From positions 1-36,215 of the forward strand of contig JACPWS010000032.1 of assembly GCA_016196925.1 (NCBI GenBank): a DNA stretch of 36,215 nt. Direction: 5' to 3'. Made by a program: the position numbers and the translations under genes. Positions within the stretch are counted from its first letter, which is position 1, and the number at the start of each line of letters is the position of its first letter. Shown piece after piece: positions 7,935 to 18,860 of this stretch. The notes under the pieces were generated by a model. It worked only from the letters and a program-made list of their open reading frames with translations. It did not search any database and had not been told where the DNA came from. This DNA comes from Burkholderiales bacterium. GTDB lineage: Bacteria > Pseudomonadota > Gammaproteobacteria > Burkholderiales > Burkholderiaceae_D.

Positions 7935-8687
7935 ATGCGACGCACATTAATAGCTGGTAACTGGAAAATGAACGGCAGTCTTGCTGCCAATAAGGCGCTG
8001 CTTGCGGAAATTAAGGCTGGTTTGTCTGATGGGGGTGCTTGCGATGTGTTGGTGTGCGCGCCTGCCCCGTATCTGTTGCAATGTGCGGAAACTTTGAAGG
8101 GCAGCAAGGTGGTCTGGGGTGCGCAGGACGTGTCGGCGCATGAAGTCGGCGCATTTACGGGGGAGGTTTCCTCGGCCATGTTGATGGATTGCGGCTGTAG
8201 TTATGTGATAGTCGGACACTCCGAGCGGCGTGCTTATCATGGTGAAGGCAATGAGATGGTTGCGCAAAAAACGGTGCAGGCATTGAAGTCGGGCCTGGTT
8301 CCCGTGGTTTGTGTGGGCGAGACCCTGGAGCAGCGTGAAAATGCGCAGACTGAAGCGGTTGTTTCTGCGCAATTGCAAGCGGTGCTCGATGTATTGGGTG
8401 TCGCGGCGTTGAAGAAGATAGTGGTGGCTTACGAGCCGGTCTGGGCAATTGGGACTGGCAAGACGGCAACGCCACAGATGGCGCAGGAAGTTCATGCTGT
8501 CTTGCGCAGGTTGCTGGCGGCGAAGGATGTGGTGTTGGCGGAGTGTGTGCAGATTTTGTATGGCGGTAGTATGAAGCCGGAAAATGCAAAAGAATTGTTG
8601 GCGATGCCGGATATTGATGGTGGCTTGATTGGTGGTGCCGCGCTGAAGTCGGCGGATTTTCTGGCGATCATTGCCGCGGCTTGCTGA
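7935..8687 (+). CDS. tpiA: Triosephosphate isomerase
   Basis: Interconverts dihydroxyacetone phosphate and glyceraldehyde 3-phosphate in glycolysis and gluconeogenesis, as a cytoplasmic dimer. Its 250 residues are the usual length. Active-site residues are all visible: N9 and K11 in AGNWKMNG, H95 in IVGHSERR, and E167 in [11 protein letters not shown]. The phosphate-gripping loop follows, and the late motif [11 protein letters not shown] supports the assignment. The start at 7935 gives the canonical N-terminus [13 protein letters not shown]. An upstream ATG at 7893 would add 14 unrelated residues and lies upstream of the -10 box. The ribosome binding site is weak. secG follows after 48 bp with no terminator, so the two are probably co-transcribed. 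Confidence 0.96.
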   Translation: MRRTLIAGNWKMNGSLAANKALLAEIKAGLSDGGACDVLVCAPAPYLLQCAETLKGSKVVWGAQDVSAHEVGAFTGEVSSAMLMDCGCSYVIVGHSERRAYHGEGNEMVAQKTVQALKSGLVPVVCVGETLEQRENAQTEAVVSAQLQAVLDVLGVAALKKIVVAYEPVWAIGTGKTATPQMAQEVHAVLRRLLAAKDVVLAECVQILYGGSMKPENAKELLAMPDIDGGLIGGAALKSADFLAIIAAAC

Positions 8688-8735
8688 GCTTGAAATCGTT
8701 TTGATGTAATGATTAATTTATCTTGGGTGTTTTGA

Positions 8736-9083
8736 ATGCAAACTTTTTTTACATTGGTAGTGGTGGTTCAGGTGTTGTCCGCGCTGACTATTATTGGCCT
8801 GGTTTTGTTGCAGCACGGTAAAGGTGCGGATATGGGGGCGTCTTTCGGTTCTGGTGCATCGGGTAGTTTGTTTGGTGCGACCGGATCTTCCAATTTTTTG
8901 TCTAAGTCGACCGGCGTGGCTGCGGCAGTTTTTTTTGCTGCGACCTTGGCGCTGGCTTTCATTGGCGGTAATCGTACGCCATCCACTGGCGTGATGGATG
9001 GTGTGTCTGCGGTGAAGGCGGCGCCTGCTGCGGCATCCGCTTCTGCCAGTGCGGCAGGACAGGCGAATCAAATTCCAAAATAA
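8736..9083 (+). CDS. secG: Preprotein translocase subunit SecG
   Basis: The small non-essential subunit of the SecYEG channel in the inner membrane, which assists SecA-driven protein export. The 115 residues show the expected topology: a first membrane helix (about 4-24), a conserved cytoplasmic loop with LLQHGKGADMGASFGSGASGSLFGATGS, and a second helix (about 60-78). A low-complexity tail rich in Ala and Ser follows, which is typical of betaproteobacterial SecG and varies between species. It is probably co-transcribed with tpiA. tRNA-Leu lies 85 bp downstream under its own promoter. Confidence 0.93.
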   Translation: MQTFFTLVVVVQVLSALTIIGLVLLQHGKGADMGASFGSGASGSLFGATGSSNFLSKSTGVAAAVFFAATLALAFIGGNRTPSTGVMDGVSAVKAAPAAASASASAAGQANQIPK

Positions 9084-9128
9084 ACTGTTTTGCCCGGCAA
9101 AAAGTATTGAATAGCTGCAATTTGTGCG

Positions 9129-9157
9129 TTGAACAATGTCGCTAAACATAGTAGAAT
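9129..9157 (+). promoter_or_regulatory. Predicted sigma70 promoter of tRNA-Leu
   Basis: TTGAAC (9129-9134) and TAGAAT (9152-9157) at 17-nt spacing; the predicted start near 9164 is 5 nt before the mature tRNA. No terminator is visible between the tRNA and nuoA, so this promoter could also feed the nuo operon. Confidence 0.6.
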
Positions 9158-9168
9158 GCTGGGCTTAT

Positions 9169-9253
9169 GCCGACGTGGTGGAATTGGTAGACACGCTATC
9201 TTGAGGGGGTAGTGGCGCAAGCTGTACGAGTTCGAGTCTCGTCGTCGGCACCA
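9169..9253 (+). tRNA. tRNA-Leu (anticodon GAG)
   Basis: An 85-nt class II tRNA. The acceptor arms GCCGACG (9169-9175) and CGTCGGC (9243-9249) pair fully, and the CCA end is encoded (9251-9253). The anticodon stem CTATC/GGTAG encloses the loop TTGAGGG, giving anticodon GAG, which reads CTC and CTT. A variable arm and the T loop TTCGAGT are present. Its place between secG and nuoA is common in proteobacteria. Confidence 0.96.
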
Positions 9254-9306
9254 ATAAAAATAGGGCCAGTATCCTTTGCTGGCTTGGTCGAGGAAGTGGC
9301 CGTTTT

Positions 9307-9321
9307 TGATTCGTCGAATCA
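9307..9321. promoter_or_regulatory. Perfect dyad upstream of nuoA
   Basis: TGATTCG-T-CGAATCA is a perfect 7-bp inverted repeat around one central base, 47 bp before the nuoA start. It could be an operator for the nuo operon. No known regulator is assigned and no clear promoter is attached, so this is tentative. Confidence 0.3.
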
Positions 9322-9367
9322 TGCAATGGATTGCTTCAATGTGGCGTTCAATTACAGGTAGCCTAAC

Positions 9368-9727
9368 GTGAACCTCGAAAATTATTTCCCAGTTCTTCTC
9401 TTTGTTTTGGTCGGTATCGCCGTCGGTGTGGTGCCGCAAATTCTTGGGCGTATTCTCGCCCCGTATAAGCCGGACGCTCAAAAAAATTCTGCCTACGAAT
9501 GCGGTTTTGAGGCATTCGAAGATGCACGCATGAAGTTTGATGTGCGCTATTACCTGGTCGCGATTCTGTTTATTTTGTTCGATCTTGAAACGGCGTTTTT
9601 CTTCCCTTGGGGCATCGCGGTGCGCGACCTTGGCTGGTCCGGTTTCTTGATCATGATGGGTTTTGTCTTGGAATTCGCTGTGGGCTTTTGGTACATCTGG
9701 AAAAAAGGCGCTCTGGATTGGGAGTGA
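9368..9727 (+). CDS. nuoA: NADH-quinone oxidoreductase subunit A
   Basis: A small membrane subunit of complex I that sits beside NuoH near the quinone chamber. Its 119 residues contain three membrane helices (about 7-29, 60-82 and 86-108). The conserved loop [23 protein letters not shown] includes the Cys of the ND3-type loop that is exposed when the enzyme is deactivated in mitochondria. Translation starts at GTG 9368 with a modest ACAGG site upstream. It is the first gene of the 14-gene nuo operon, and nuoB follows 6 bp later. Confidence 0.95.
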   Translation: MNLENYFPVLLFVLVGIAVGVVPQILGRILAPYKPDAQKNSAYECGFEAFEDARMKFDVRYYLVAILFILFDLETAFFFPWGIAVRDLGWSGFLIMMGFVLEFAVGFWYIWKKGALDWE

Positions 9728-9733
9728 TGGATT

Positions 9734-10210
9734 ATGGCAATTGAAGGTGTATTGAACGAAGGCTTTGTCACGACGACCGCGGATAAGTTGATTAACTGGA
9801 CGCGTACCGGTTCCATGTGGCCCATGACCTTTGGTTTGGCTTGTTGTGCGGTTGAGATGATGCATGCGGGTGCCTCTCGCTACGATTTGGATCGCTTCGG
9901 CGTCGTGTTTCGCCCGTCGCCACGTCAATCTGATGTGATGATCGTGGCCGGCACCTTGTGCAATAAGATGGCGCCAGCCTTGCGTAAAGTGTACGACCAG
10001 ATGGCTGAGCCGCGTTGGGTGATTTCCATGGGCTCTTGCGCTAATGGCGGCGGTTATTATCACTACTCTTATTCTGTGGTGCGGGGCTGTGATCGTATTG
10101 TACCGGTTGATATTTATGTGCCTGGTTGTCCTCCGACTGCGGAAGCGCTGATGTACGGCATTATTCAACTGCAAAACAAGATTAAACGTACCAATACCAT
10201 AGCTCGCTAA
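9734..10210 (+). CDS. nuoB: NADH-quinone oxidoreductase subunit B
   Basis: A peripheral-arm subunit that carries cluster N2, the [4Fe-4S] centre that passes electrons to ubiquinone. The four ligands are visible: the tandem C37-C38 in [11 protein letters not shown]102 in GSCAN, and C132 in PGCPP. The length of 158 residues is normal for the PSST/NuoB family. It sits at the interface with NuoD and NuoH. Translation is probably coupled to nuoA, given the 6-bp gap. Confidence 0.97.
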   Translation: MAIEGVLNEGFVTTTADKLINWTRTGSMWPMTFGLACCAVEMMHAGASRYDLDRFGVVFRPSPRQSDVMIVAGTLCNKMAPALRKVYDQMAEPRWVISMGSCANGGGYYHYSYSVVRGCDRIVPVDIYVPGCPPTAEALMYGIIQLQNKIKRTNTIAR

Positions 10211-10238
10211 TTGCTGATTGCTGGGGCAGCTTTAAATT

Positions 10239-10835
10239 ATGACTACCAAACTGGAAATGCTTGAGGCGGCGGTAAAAAATGTCTTGGGTGAGCGCATTCT
10301 GGAATCCCGGTCTGCGTTGGGGGAGTTGACTATTGTGGTCGCTCCTTCCGAGTATCTGCAGGCGATGCGCGATTTGCGCGATCATGCGGATACTAATTTT
10401 GAAGAATTGATTGACTTATGCGGAGTCGATTACTCTGCCTATGGCGACGGTGCCTGGGAAGGTGCGCGTTTTGCAGTCGTTTCTCATTTGCTGTCGATTA
10501 AGCATAACTGGCGTTTGCGGGTGCGCGTGTTTGCCGCAGATGATGATGTGCCGGTGTTGCCATCGCTTATCGATGTCTGGAATGCTGCCAACTGGTATGA
10601 GCGCGAAGCCTTCGATTTCTTCGGCATTTTGTTTGAAGGTCACAATGACTTGCGTCGTATCCTGACGGACTATGGATTTATCGGTCACCCTTTCCGTAAA
10701 GACTTCCCGGTTTCAGGTTATGTGGAAATGCGCTATGACGCCGAGCAGAAGCGTGTAGTTTATCAACCTGTAACGATAGAGCCGCGTGAGATTACCCCGC
10801 GCGTGATTCGTGAAGAAAATTACGGGATGAAATAA
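10239..10835 (+). CDS. nuoC: NADH-quinone oxidoreductase subunit C
   Basis: The 30-kDa hydrophilic subunit of the complex I peripheral arm, without cofactor, which scaffolds NuoB and NuoD. Its 198 residues hold the family signature [30 protein letters not shown] and the following HPFRKDFP motif. Here it is a separate gene, unlike E. coli where it is fused to NuoD. Its stop codon overlaps the nuoD start by one base (TAATG), suggesting coupled translation and equal amounts of the two proteins. Confidence 0.96.
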   Translation: MTTKLEMLEAAVKNVLGERILESRSALGELTIVVAPSEYLQAMRDLRDHADTNFEELIDLCGVDYSAYGDGAWEGARFAVVSHLLSIKHNWRLRVRVFAADDDVPVLPSLIDVWNAANWYEREAFDFFGILFEGHNDLRRILTDYGFIGHPFRKDFPVSGYVEMRYDAEQKRVVYQPVTIEPREITPRVIREENYGMK

Positions 10836-12088
10836 TGGCTGAGATTAAGAATTACACCCTCAACTTTGGTCCTCAGCATCCTGCTGCGCACGGTGTTTTG
10901 CGCCTGGTTCTCGAATTGGATGGCGAAGTGATACAGCGCGCCGATCCGCATATCGGCCTCTTGCATCGCGCTACCGAAAAGCTGGCTGAGCAGAAAACTT
11001 TCCTGCAATCGGTCCCCTATATGGACAGGCTCGACTATGTGTCGATGATGTCCAATGAGCATGCCTATGTGATGGCGATCGAAAAAATGCTCGGACTGGA
11101 AGTGCCTTTGCGCGCTCAGTACATACGGGTGATGTTCGATGAAATCACGCGCTTGCTGAATCATTTGCTGTGGATCGGTGCGCATGCGCTGGACGTCGGT
11201 GCGATGGCGGTGTTCTTGTACGCATTCCGCGAGCGTGAAGATTTGATGGATTGCTACGAGGCAGTCTCGGGTGCGCGTTTACATGCTGCCTATTATCGCC
11301 CGGGTGGCGTGTATCGTGATTTGCCGGACGAAATGCCGAAGTTCACGACATCCGCGCTGAAGAACGAAAAGGCGATGCGCCTGATGAACGAGAATCGTCA
11401 AGGGTCCTTGCTGGATTTTATTGAAGATTTTACCAATCGCTTCCCTAAATACGTCGACGAATATGAAACACTGTTGACGGATAACCGTATCTGGAAGCAG
11501 CGCCTAGTCGGTATCGGCGTGGTTTCGCCTGAGCGTGCTAAAGCTATGGGCTTCACGGGGCCTATGTTGCGCGGCTCCGGGGTCGAATGGGATTTGCGCA
11601 AGAAGCAACCGTACGAAGTTTACGATTTGCTGGATTTTGATATCCCGGTCGGTGTCAATGGCGATAGTTACGATCGCTATTTGGTGCGTATCGAGGAGAT
11701 GCGCCAGTCGAACCGCATCATCAAGCAATGCGTTGAGTGGCTGAGAAATAATCGGGGCCCGGTGATTACCGATAATCATAAGGTCGCGCCGCCGCACCGC
11801 GTAGATATGAAGTCCAATATGGAAGAGTTGATCCATCACTTCAAGCTGTTCTCCGAAGGTTTTCATGTGCCGGCTGGCGAGGCGTATGCTGCGGTTGAGC
11901 ATCCTAAGGGCGAGTTTGGTATTTATCTGATGTCGGATGGGGCAAATAAGCCTTACCGCATGAAAATTCGTGCTCCCGGCTTTGCGCATTTGCAGGGCTT
12001 GGATGAAATGGCAAGGGGACACATGATTGCCGATGCGGTGACCATTATCGGTACCCAAGATATTGTGTTTGGTGAAATTGACAGGTAA
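10835..12088 (+). CDS. nuoD: NADH-quinone oxidoreductase subunit D
   Basis: The 49-kDa subunit, related to the large subunit of NiFe hydrogenases. It forms much of the quinone-binding cavity with NuoB. The 417 residues begin [19 protein letters not shown], whose His residues line the quinone site, and carry the conserved [14 protein letters not shown] and [10 protein letters not shown] segments. The ending [12 protein letters not shown] is canonical. The hydrogenase metal-binding cysteines are absent, as expected. It is an internal operon gene. Confidence 0.97.
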   Translation: MAEIKNYTLNFGPQHPAAHGVLRLVLELDGEVIQRADPHIGLLHRATEKLAEQKTFLQSVPYMDRLDYVSMMSNEHAYVMAIEKMLGLEVPLRAQYIRVMFDEITRLLNHLLWIGAHALDVGAMAVFLYAFREREDLMDCYEAVSGARLHAAYYRPGGVYRDLPDEMPKFTTSALKNEKAMRLMNENRQGSLLDFIEDFTNRFPKYVDEYETLLTDNRIWKQRLVGIGVVSPERAKAMGFTGPMLRGSGVEWDLRKKQPYEVYDLLDFDIPVGVNGDSYDRYLVRIEEMRQSNRIIKQCVEWLRNNRGPVITDNHKVAPPHRVDMKSNMEELIHHFKLFSEGFHVPAGEAYAAVEHPKGEFGIYLMSDGANKPYRMKIRAPGFAHLQGLDEMARGHMIADAVTIIGTQDIVFGEIDR

Positions 12089-12124
12089 TTAGTCGCCCGA
12101 GGGCGTCGATTTGAGGCATTAGCT

Positions 12125-12613
12125 ATGGTGTTATCTGAGCAGGCATTTAAGAGAATTGATCGTGAGCTGGCCAAGTTTCCGGGCGATCAAAGGCAATCCG
12201 CCGTGATGGCCGCGCTGGCGATTGCGCAGGATGAGACTGGATGGGTTTCTCCGGAAGTCATGCAGACTCTCGCGGATTACATAGGCATGCCCGCTGTGGC
12301 AGTGCAGGAAGTCGCCACCTTCTACAATATGTATAACACTAAGCCGGTCGGCAAGCACAAAATTACCGTTTGTACCAACCTCCCTTGTGTCTTGTCTGGT
12401 GGCGAGCGTGCAGCCCATCATCTGAAGCAAAAACTGGGCATAGACTTTAAAGAAACCTCTGCAGATGGCGAGTTTACCCTGGTCGAAGGCGAGTGCATGG
12501 GTGCCTGTGGCGATGCGCCGGTGCTGTCGGTCAATAACAAGCGCATGTGCAGTCATATGTCGAATGAAAAAATCGATATCTTAGTGACTGAATTAAAAGA
12601 AGCGGGGAAATAA
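12125..12613 (+). CDS. nuoE: NADH-quinone oxidoreductase subunit E
   Basis: The 24-kDa subunit of the NADH-dehydrogenase module, with a thioredoxin-like fold holding [2Fe-2S] cluster N1a. The four ligands are C83, C88, C124 and C128, in CTNLPC and ECMGACG. An N-terminal helical bundle covers about residues 1-75. The length of 162 residues is normal. The stop codon overlaps nuoF by one base (TAATG), so the two partners are probably translated together. Confidence 0.96.
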   Translation: MVLSEQAFKRIDRELAKFPGDQRQSAVMAALAIAQDETGWVSPEVMQTLADYIGMPAVAVQEVATFYNMYNTKPVGKHKITVCTNLPCVLSGGERAAHHLKQKLGIDFKETSADGEFTLVEGECMGACGDAPVLSVNNKRMCSHMSNEKIDILVTELKEAGK

Positions 12614-13908
12614 TGACGAGTCTGCATAATCGCCATATCAAGCCGCTGATCCTGGCTGGGCTGGATGGTAAAAACTGGCATCTCCAGGATTACGTGGCAC
12701 GCGGCGGCTACGAATCCCTGAAGCGCATTTTGTCCGAAAATATCCCGCCTGAGCAAGTTATCGCCGAACTGAAAGCGTCTTCGTTGCGCGGTCGCGGCGG
12801 CGCCGGCTTTCCTACCGGTTTGAAGTGGAGTTTCATGCCGCGCCAGTTCCCTGGGCAAAAATACCTGGTCTGCAATACCGACGAGGGCGAGCCTGGTACA
12901 TTCAAAGACCGCGACATCATTCGTTATAACCCGCACGCCCTGATCGAGGGTATGGCGATCGGCGCTTATGCGATGGGTATCACGGTCGGCTATAACTATA
13001 TTCATGGCGAGATTTTCGCCGATTACTTGCGTTTTGAAGATGCGATAGAAGAGGCGCGTGCCGCCGGTATGTTGGGCAATAACATCGCCGGTTCCGAATT
13101 TTCTTTCCAGTTGCACGCATTCCACGGTTATGGCGCCTACATCTGTGGCGAGGAAACCGCTTTGCTGGAGTCGCTGGAAGGCAAAAAAGGCCAGCCGCGC
13201 TTCAAACCGCCATTCCCGGCCAGCTTCGGCCTGTATGGTAAGCCGACCACGATTAACAATACCGAAACCTTCGCCGCAGTGCCTTTTGTGTTGGCCATGG
13301 GCGGTGAAAAATACGCGGCGCTAGGCAAGCCGAATAACGGTGGCACCAAGATTTTCTCGATGTCCGGCGACGTCGCCAAGCCTGGTAATTACGAGGTCCC
13401 GCTCGGTACTCCATTCGCCACCTTGCTCGAATTGGCGGGCGGCATGCGTGATGGTAAGAAAATCAAGGCAGTTATTCCCGGCGGTTCTTCCATGCCGGTC
13501 TTGACTGGCGATGTCATGATGGCGACCGATATGGATTACGACTCGATCGCCAAGGCAGGATCGATGTTGGGTTCCGGTGCGGTCATCGTCATGGATGAAA
13601 CCCGGTGCATGGTGAAGTCTTTGTTGCGCTTGTCTTACTTCTATTTTGAAGAGTCTTGCGGTCAATGTACACCATGCCGCGAAGGCACCGGCTGGCTGTA
13701 CCGCATGGTGCATCGCATTGAACACGGGCAAGGCCGTCCGGAGGATCTGGATATGCTGAACTCTATTGCCGACAATATCCAGGGGCGCACGATTTGCGCT
13801 TTGGGGGATGCTGCAGCGATGCCGGTTCGCGCCTTCATCAAAAATTTCCGCGAAGAATTTGAATATCACATCGAGCATAAGCATTGCTTGGTGCCTACTT
13901 ACATGTAA
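12613..13908 (+). CDS. nuoF: NADH-quinone oxidoreductase subunit F
   Basis: The 51-kDa subunit that binds NADH and FMN, the electron entry point of complex I. The FMN/NADH-binding glycine-rich motif [10 protein letters not shown] lies at residues 60-69, with a second conserved stretch [18 protein letters not shown]-like central domain follows. The [4Fe-4S] cluster N3 ligands are C349, C352, C355 and C395, in [11 protein letters not shown] and ICALGD. The 431 residues are full length. Confidence 0.97.
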   Translation: MTSLHNRHIKPLILAGLDGKNWHLQDYVARGGYESLKRILSENIPPEQVIAELKASSLRGRGGAGFPTGLKWSFMPRQFPGQKYLVCNTDEGEPGTFKDRDIIRYNPHALIEGMAIGAYAMGITVGYNYIHGEIFADYLRFEDAIEEARAAGMLGNNIAGSEFSFQLHAFHGYGAYICGEETALLESLEGKKGQPRFKPPFPASFGLYGKPTTINNTETFAAVPFVLAMGGEKYAALGKPNNGGTKIFSMSGDVAKPGNYEVPLGTPFATLLELAGGMRDGKKIKAVIPGGSSMPVLTGDVMMATDMDYDSIAKAGSMLGSGAVIVMDETRCMVKSLLRLSYFYFEESCGQCTPCREGTGWLYRMVHRIEHGQGRPEDLDMLNSIADNIQGRTICALGDAAAMPVRAFIKNFREEFEYHIEHKHCLVPTYM

Positions 13909-13940
13909 GCCAGCTTCGGTTAGCGCACTCAGAGTAAACC

Positions 13941-16247
13941 ATGGTTGAAATCGAAATAGACGGCAAAAAAGTCGAAGTCCAAGAGGGCAGTATGGTGATG
14001 GACGCTGCCAATAAACTTGGCACCTACATCCCGCATTTTTGCTATCACAAAAAATTATCTATTGCGGCGAACTGCCGTATGTGTCTGGTCGAAGTGGAAA
14101 AGGCGCCCAAGCCCTTGCCAGCTTGCGCCACGCCGGTTACTCCGGGCATGATCGTTCGCTCTTCCAGCGATAAAGCGGTCAAGGCGCAAAAAGGCGTGAT
14201 GGAATTCTTGTTGATCAACCATCCGCTCGATTGCCCGATTTGCGATCAGGGTGGCGAGTGCCAGTTGCAGGACCTGGCGGTCGGTTACGGCGAAACCACA
14301 TCGCGTTATCAGGAAGAAAAACGCGTCGTTTTCCATAAGGAAGTGGGCCCGCTCATTTCTATGGAAGAAATGAGCCGTTGCATACATTGCACGCGCTGCG
14401 TCCGGTTCGGCCAGGAAATCGCCGGCGTCATGGAACTGGGTATGTTGAATCGCGGCGAGCATTCCGAGATTACTTCCTTCGTCGGCAAGACGGTGGATTC
14501 GGAATTGTCGGGCAATATGATAGACCTGTGCCCGGTAGGCGCACTGACTTCCAAGCCTTTCCGTTACTCGGCACGGACCTGGGAATTGTCGCGTCGCAAA
14601 TCCGTGAGCGCGCACGACAGCCTGGGCTCCAACCTGATCGTGCAGGTTAAGAACAACAAGGTCATGCGGGTTGTTCCTCTGGAAAACGAAGCGATCAACG
14701 AGTGCTGGATATCCGACAAGGATCGTTTCTCTTATGAAGGCTTGAACAGCGCCGATCGTTTAACCAAACCTATGCTCAAGCAGGGTGGGCAATGGCAGGA
14801 AACCGACTGGCAGACTGCGCTTGAATATGTCGCGCATGGCTTGCGTAACGTCCGCCACGAACACGGCGCCGACGCCATCGCTGCCGTCGCCGCTCAAAAC
14901 TCGACCTTGGAAGAGTTCTCGTTGTTGCAGCGCGTTGTACGCGGCCTCGGTTCGGATAATGTCGACTTCCGCCTGCGTCAGTCCGATTTCTCCTTGAACG
15001 GCAAAATCAAGCCTTGGCTGGGCATGTCGATTGCCGACTTCGCGCAACTCAAGAATGTATTCGTGATCGGTTCCTTCTTGCGCAAGGATCATCCTTTGCT
15101 GGCGGCGCGTTTGCGTCAGGCCGTCAAACTGGGCGCGAAGCTGAGCGTACTGAACGCGAGCGACGATGATTTGCTGATCAAGCTGGCTAACAAAGCGATT
15201 GTTGCCCCATCCGCGTGGACGCAATTCCTGGCCGAAGTTGCGGTAGCGATTGCGGATAAAAAAGAAATTGCGAAACCGACCGGATTTGAAACTGTTCAAG
15301 CCAGCGCGAAGGCAATCGGCGTGGCGGCCAGTTTATTGGCAGGTTGCGCCGGCGTTTTCCTCGGCAATACGGCGGCACAACATCCCGATGCCGCGAAAAT
15401 TCATGCGATCGCGCAGTGGATTGCGCAAAATACGGAGGCTGGTTTCGGTTACCTGACCGAAGCGGCGAATACAGTAGGCGCCTATCTGGCGAATGCATTG
15501 CCGGAAAATAATGCGCAAGCGGTGTTTGCGCAAGCGAAGAAGGCCTATATCGTGCTGCACGCGGAACCCGAGCTGGATTGCGCGCAATCGCTGCAGGCCA
15601 AAGCTGCCTTGGAACAGGCCGACATGGTAGTCGTTATGTCGGCCTTCCAACAAGCGCAAGACTATGCCGACGTCTTGCTGCCAGTATCGCCATTCACCGA
15701 AACGTCCGGTACTTTTGTCAATTGCGAAGGCCGTGCGCAGAGCTTCCATGGCGTCGTCAAGCCTTTGGGTGATACCCGTCCGGCCTGGAAAGTCCTGCGC
15801 GTTCTGGGTAACTTGCTCGGATTGGAAAATTTTGATTTTGAAACAGCCGAAGCTGTCCGTGACGCAGTGTTGGGGCAGGGCGATCTGACTGCACGCCTGA
15901 ATAATTTTGCAGATTTGCAACCCATGCTGGCAAATGTTAACGGCGCCGCGCTGGAGCGTGTCGCGGATGTCGCTATTTACAGCAGCGATGCGATAGTCCG
16001 GAGGGCGGAATCCTTGCAAAACACGGCGGATGCAGCAGTTCCCCAAGCCTGGATTAGCGCGATTCAGGCTGCTAAACTCGGCGTACAGCACGGCGACCAG
16101 CTTAAATTGACACAGGCTGGCTCCGTCACTCTCAGCGTCGCTATTGACGCGACACTGCCGGAAAACGTGGTGCGCGTCGCCGCCGGTCATGCCGCTACCC
16201 AGAATCTTGGCGCGATGTTCGGCGCAATTGATGTGGAGCGTGCATGA
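13941..16247 (+). CDS. nuoG: NADH-quinone oxidoreductase subunit G
   Basis: The 75-kDa subunit that holds several iron-sulphur clusters between NuoF and NuoI. The N-terminal [2Fe-2S] ferredoxin domain has C34, C45, C48 and C62. The His-coordinated cluster N5 has H94, C98, C101 and C107, followed by the CIHCTRC motif and a later DLCPVGAL cysteine for N4. The C-terminal two-thirds is a molybdopterin-oxidoreductase-like domain that is degenerate in complex I. The ligands for the extra cluster N7 were not seen in a clear form. At 768 residues it is shorter than the E. coli protein. The stop overlaps the nuoH start (ATGA). Confidence 0.96.
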   Translation: MVEIEIDGKKVEVQEGSMVMDAANKLGTYIPHFCYHKKLSIAANCRMCLVEVEKAPKPLPACATPVTPGMIVRSSSDKAVKAQKGVMEFLLINHPLDCPICDQGGECQLQDLAVGYGETTSRYQEEKRVVFHKEVGPLISMEEMSRCIHCTRCVRFGQEIAGVMELGMLNRGEHSEITSFVGKTVDSELSGNMIDLCPVGALTSKPFRYSARTWELSRRKSVSAHDSLGSNLIVQVKNNKVMRVVPLENEAINECWISDKDRFSYEGLNSADRLTKPMLKQGGQWQETDWQTALEYVAHGLRNVRHEHGADAIAAVAAQNSTLEEFSLLQRVVRGLGSDNVDFRLRQSDFSLNGKIKPWLGMSIADFAQLKNVFVIGSFLRKDHPLLAARLRQAVKLGAKLSVLNASDDDLLIKLANKAIVAPSAWTQFLAEVAVAIADKKEIAKPTGFETVQASAKAIGVAASLLAGCAGVFLGNTAAQHPDAAKIHAIAQWIAQNTEAGFGYLTEAANTVGAYLANALPENNAQAVFAQAKKAYIVLHAEPELDCAQSLQAKAALEQADMVVVMSAFQQAQDYADVLLPVSPFTETSGTFVNCEGRAQSFHGVVKPLGDTRPAWKVLRVLGNLLGLENFDFETAEAVRDAVLGQGDLTARLNNFADLQPMLANVNGAALERVADVAIYSSDAIVRRAESLQNTADAAVPQAWISAIQAAKLGVQHGDQLKLTQAGSVTLSVAIDATLPENVVRVAAGHAATQNLGAMFGAIDVERA

Positions 16248-17317
16248 TGAATTGGCTGCTCACTATTCAAAATTTCGGGCAAAACATTTTTGGCTATTTC
16301 TGGCCTTTAATCTGGAACCTGATCAAGATCGTCTGCATCACACTCCCGGTCATGGGTTGCGTCGCTTACCTGACGCTGTGGGAACGCAAAATGATAGGCT
16401 GGATGCATATTCGCCTGGGGCCGAATCGCGTCGGTCCGGCGGGTTTGCTGCAACCGATTGCCGATGCGCTCAAGTTGTTGTTGAAAGAAATTGTGATCCC
16501 TGCCAAGGCGAACAAGGTTTTGTTCGTGCTGGCGCCTATCATGACTATCATGCCGGCCCTGGCGGCCTGGTCCGTGGTGCCGTTCGGCCCAGAGACTGTG
16601 TTGGCGAACGTTAACGCAGGCTTGTTGCTGATAATGGCAATTACTTCGATGGAAGTGTATGGCGTCATCATCGCCGGCTGGGCTTCCAATTCCAAGTATG
16701 CTTTCCTTGGTGCGATGCGCGCTTCGGCCCAGATGGTTTCCTATGAAATCGCGATGGGCTTCGTGCTGGTGATCGTGTTGATGGTCTCCGGCAGTCTGAA
16801 TCTGACCGATATCGTGAACGGTCAGGCGAAAGGCTATTTCGCGAATATGGGATTGAATTTCCTGTCCTGGAACTGGTTGCCTTTGTTGCCTATGTTCGTG
16901 GTGTATGTGATTTCCGGTATTGCTGAAACTAATCGTCATCCGTTCGACGTGGTGGAAGGTGAGTCCGAAATCGTTGCGGGCCACATGGTTGAATATTCCG
17001 GTATGTCGTTCGCGATGTTCTTCCTGGCTGAATATGCCAACATGATTTTGATTTCCGCCATGGCTTCCCTGATGTTCCTGGGCGGCTGGTCGTCGCCGCT
17101 AAATTCCGTCCTGTTGAATTGGGTGCCGGGTTGGATCTGGCTAGGTATCAAGACCTTTGTTGTGGTATCGATGTTTATCTGGGCACGTGCTTCCTTCCCG
17201 CGTTATCGCTACGACCAGATCATGCGTCTGGGCTGGAAAGTGTTTATTCCCTTGACTGTGAGCTATCTGGTCATCGTGGCAGCGTGGATGCAAACCTCCT
17301 GGAATATTTGGAAGTAA
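16244..17317 (+). CDS. nuoH: NADH-quinone oxidoreductase subunit H
   Basis: The ND1-type membrane subunit joining the peripheral and membrane arms, and forming the quinone entry path and first proton channel. Its 357 residues contain about eight membrane helices. The conserved matrix-side loop [20 protein letters not shown] is rich in acidic residues linked to quinone coupling, and [19 protein letters not shown] near the start is a family hallmark. It overlaps the nuoG stop by four bases (ATGA), so translation is coupled. Confidence 0.97.
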   Translation: MMNWLLTIQNFGQNIFGYFWPLIWNLIKIVCITLPVMGCVAYLTLWERKMIGWMHIRLGPNRVGPAGLLQPIADALKLLLKEIVIPAKANKVLFVLAPIMTIMPALAAWSVVPFGPETVLANVNAGLLLIMAITSMEVYGVIIAGWASNSKYAFLGAMRASAQMVSYEIAMGFVLVIVLMVSGSLNLTDIVNGQAKGYFANMGLNFLSWNWLPLLPMFVVYVISGIAETNRHPFDVVEGESEIVAGHMVEYSGMSFAMFFLAEYANMILISAMASLMFLGGWSSPLNSVLLNWVPGWIWLGIKTFVVVSMFIWARASFPRYRYDQIMRLGWKVFIPLTVSYLVIVAAWMQTSWNIWK

Positions 17318-17329
17318 AAGGCTGAAAAA

Positions 17330-17818
17330 ATGGAAGCAATTAAGGATTTTTTTGGCAGCTTGATGCTGCGCGAACTGATTAAGGGCTTGGCCTTGACCGG
17401 CCGCTACATGTTCGCTCGCAAGATCACGATACAGTTCCCGGAAGAGAAAACGCCGCAATCTCCGCGTTTCCGCGGCTTGCATGCCTTGCGTCGCTATCCG
17501 AACGGTGAAGAGCGTTGCATCGCATGTAAATTATGCGAAGCCGTTTGCCCGGCGATGGCAATTACGATTGAATCCGAACAACGTGCGGATGGCTCCCGTC
17601 GTACTACCCGTTACGATATCGATTTAACCAAATGTATTTTTTGCGGCTTTTGCGAAGAATCATGCCCGGTCGATTCCATCGTCGAGACGCATGTACTTGA
17701 GTACCACGGCGAAAAACGCGGCGATTTGTATTTCACTAAAGAGATGCTGCTGGCCGTAGGGGATCGTTACGAAACACAAATAGCAGCGGCGCGTAGCGCT
17801 GATGCTGCGTACCGTTAA
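17330..17818 (+). CDS. nuoI: NADH-quinone oxidoreductase subunit I
   Basis: The 23-kDa (TYKY) subunit with two [4Fe-4S] clusters, N6a and N6b, which relay electrons from NuoG to NuoB. Both ferredoxin motifs are intact: C63, C66, C69, C73-P and C102, C105, C108, C112-P. The first 25 residues form an amphipathic segment that contacts the membrane. Its 162 residues match the usual length in betaproteobacteria. Confidence 0.97.
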   Translation: MEAIKDFFGSLMLRELIKGLALTGRYMFARKITIQFPEEKTPQSPRFRGLHALRRYPNGEERCIACKLCEAVCPAMAITIESEQRADGSRRTTRYDIDLTKCIFCGFCEESCPVDSIVETHVLEYHGEKRGDLYFTKEMLLAVGDRYETQIAAARSADAAYR

Positions 17819-17835
17819 ACTGGACCTGGTTCGAT

Positions 17836-18465
17836 ATGGAATTTACAACTGCATTATTTTATGTCTTCTCTGCGATCCTGATACTCGCCGCTACACAGGT
17901 GATTACTGCGCGTAATCCTGTGCATGCCGCGCTGTTCCTGGTGCTTTCCTTTTTTACCGCGGCCGGAATCTGGCTGCTGTTAAAGGCCGAGTTCCTCGCT
18001 ATCGTACTGGTGCTGGTCTACGTCGGTGCCGTCATGGTGCTGTTCCTGTTTGTCGTCATGATGTTGGATATCAACATGGACAAATTGCGCCAGGGATTTT
18101 GGAGTCATTTCCCGCTGGCAGCGACGGTAGGCGTAGTGATCGTGCTGGAAATGTCTGCCGTCTTGTGGCGCGGCTTTTTACGTCCCGACAATCATGTTCC
18201 AGCCGCAGCCGACACCATAGGAAACACCAAGGCGCTCGGCATTGCAATCTTTACGCATTACCAGTTTGCTTTTGAAGTCGCTGCCGCCATTTTGTTGCTG
18301 GCGATCGTGGCCGCGGTGGCACTGACCTTGCGTCGTCGCAAAGACAGCAAGTATTTCGATCCGGCCAAAGCGGTCAAGGTGAAACGCAATGATCGTATCC
18401 GTATGGTAAGCATGAAAGCGGAATCTGCGCGTGCCGCTGCAACAACCGATAAGCAGGAGGGCTAA
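17836..18465 (+). CDS. nuoJ: NADH-quinone oxidoreductase subunit J
   Basis: The ND6-type membrane subunit of complex I. Five hydrophobic helices are visible within the first 160 residues, including the conserved VLVYVGAVMVLFLFVVMML segment, which contains the pi-bulge helix important for coupling. The last 50 residues are basic and hydrophilic, a tail that varies between species. The nuoK start codon follows the stop directly, and AGGAGG at 18455-18460, inside the nuoJ end, serves nuoK. Confidence 0.95.
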   Translation: MEFTTALFYVFSAILILAATQVITARNPVHAALFLVLSFFTAAGIWLLLKAEFLAIVLVLVYVGAVMVLFLFVVMMLDINMDKLRQGFWSHFPLAATVGVVIVLEMSAVLWRGFLRPDNHVPAAADTIGNTKALGIAIFTHYQFAFEVAAAILLLAIVAAVALTLRRRKDSKYFDPAKAVKVKRNDRIRMVSMKAESARAAATTDKQEG

Positions 18466-18774
18466 ATGGCGCTGACATTGACGCATTATTTGATACTGGG
18501 CGCGATTCTGTTCGCCATTTCTATCGTAGGTATTTTTTTGAATCGCAAAAACATCATTGTTTTATTGATGGCGATTGAATTGATGCTGTTGGCGGTGAAC
18601 ATAAATTTCATCGCTTTCTCCCATTACCTCGGCGATGCTGCCGGTCAGATTTTTGTATTCTTTATCCTGACAGTGGCAGCGGCCGAGTCCGCGATCGGTC
18701 TGGCTATCCTCGTGGTGTTGTTCCGCAATCTGGACACCATCAACGTAGAAGATCTGGACGCGCTCAAAGGCTAA
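18466..18774 (+). CDS. nuoK: NADH-quinone oxidoreductase subunit K
   Basis: The ND4L-type subunit, a 102-residue protein of three membrane helices in the hydrophilic axis of the proton pump. The conserved Glu residues in the second and third helices are present, in [16 protein letters not shown] and [15 protein letters not shown]. The start directly abuts the nuoJ stop. A gap of 86 bp before nuoL is the largest inside the operon and holds no clear terminator. Confidence 0.96.
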   Translation: MALTLTHYLILGAILFAISIVGIFLNRKNIIVLLMAIELMLLAVNINFIAFSHYLGDAAGQIFVFFILTVAAAESAIGLAILVVLFRNLDTINVEDLDALKG

Positions 18775-18860
18775 TGCATTGCGCAGATTCGCCGTGCAAG
18801 CGGAGTATCTACGATACGCTGACGATTTAAAAAAAAGTAATAAGCTAACAAAGGGTCATC

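Noticed and set aside
9088..9102. TTTTGCC-C-GGCAAAA dyad after secG as a terminator
   Set aside because: The central loop is too small and no T run follows, so I would not call it a terminator.
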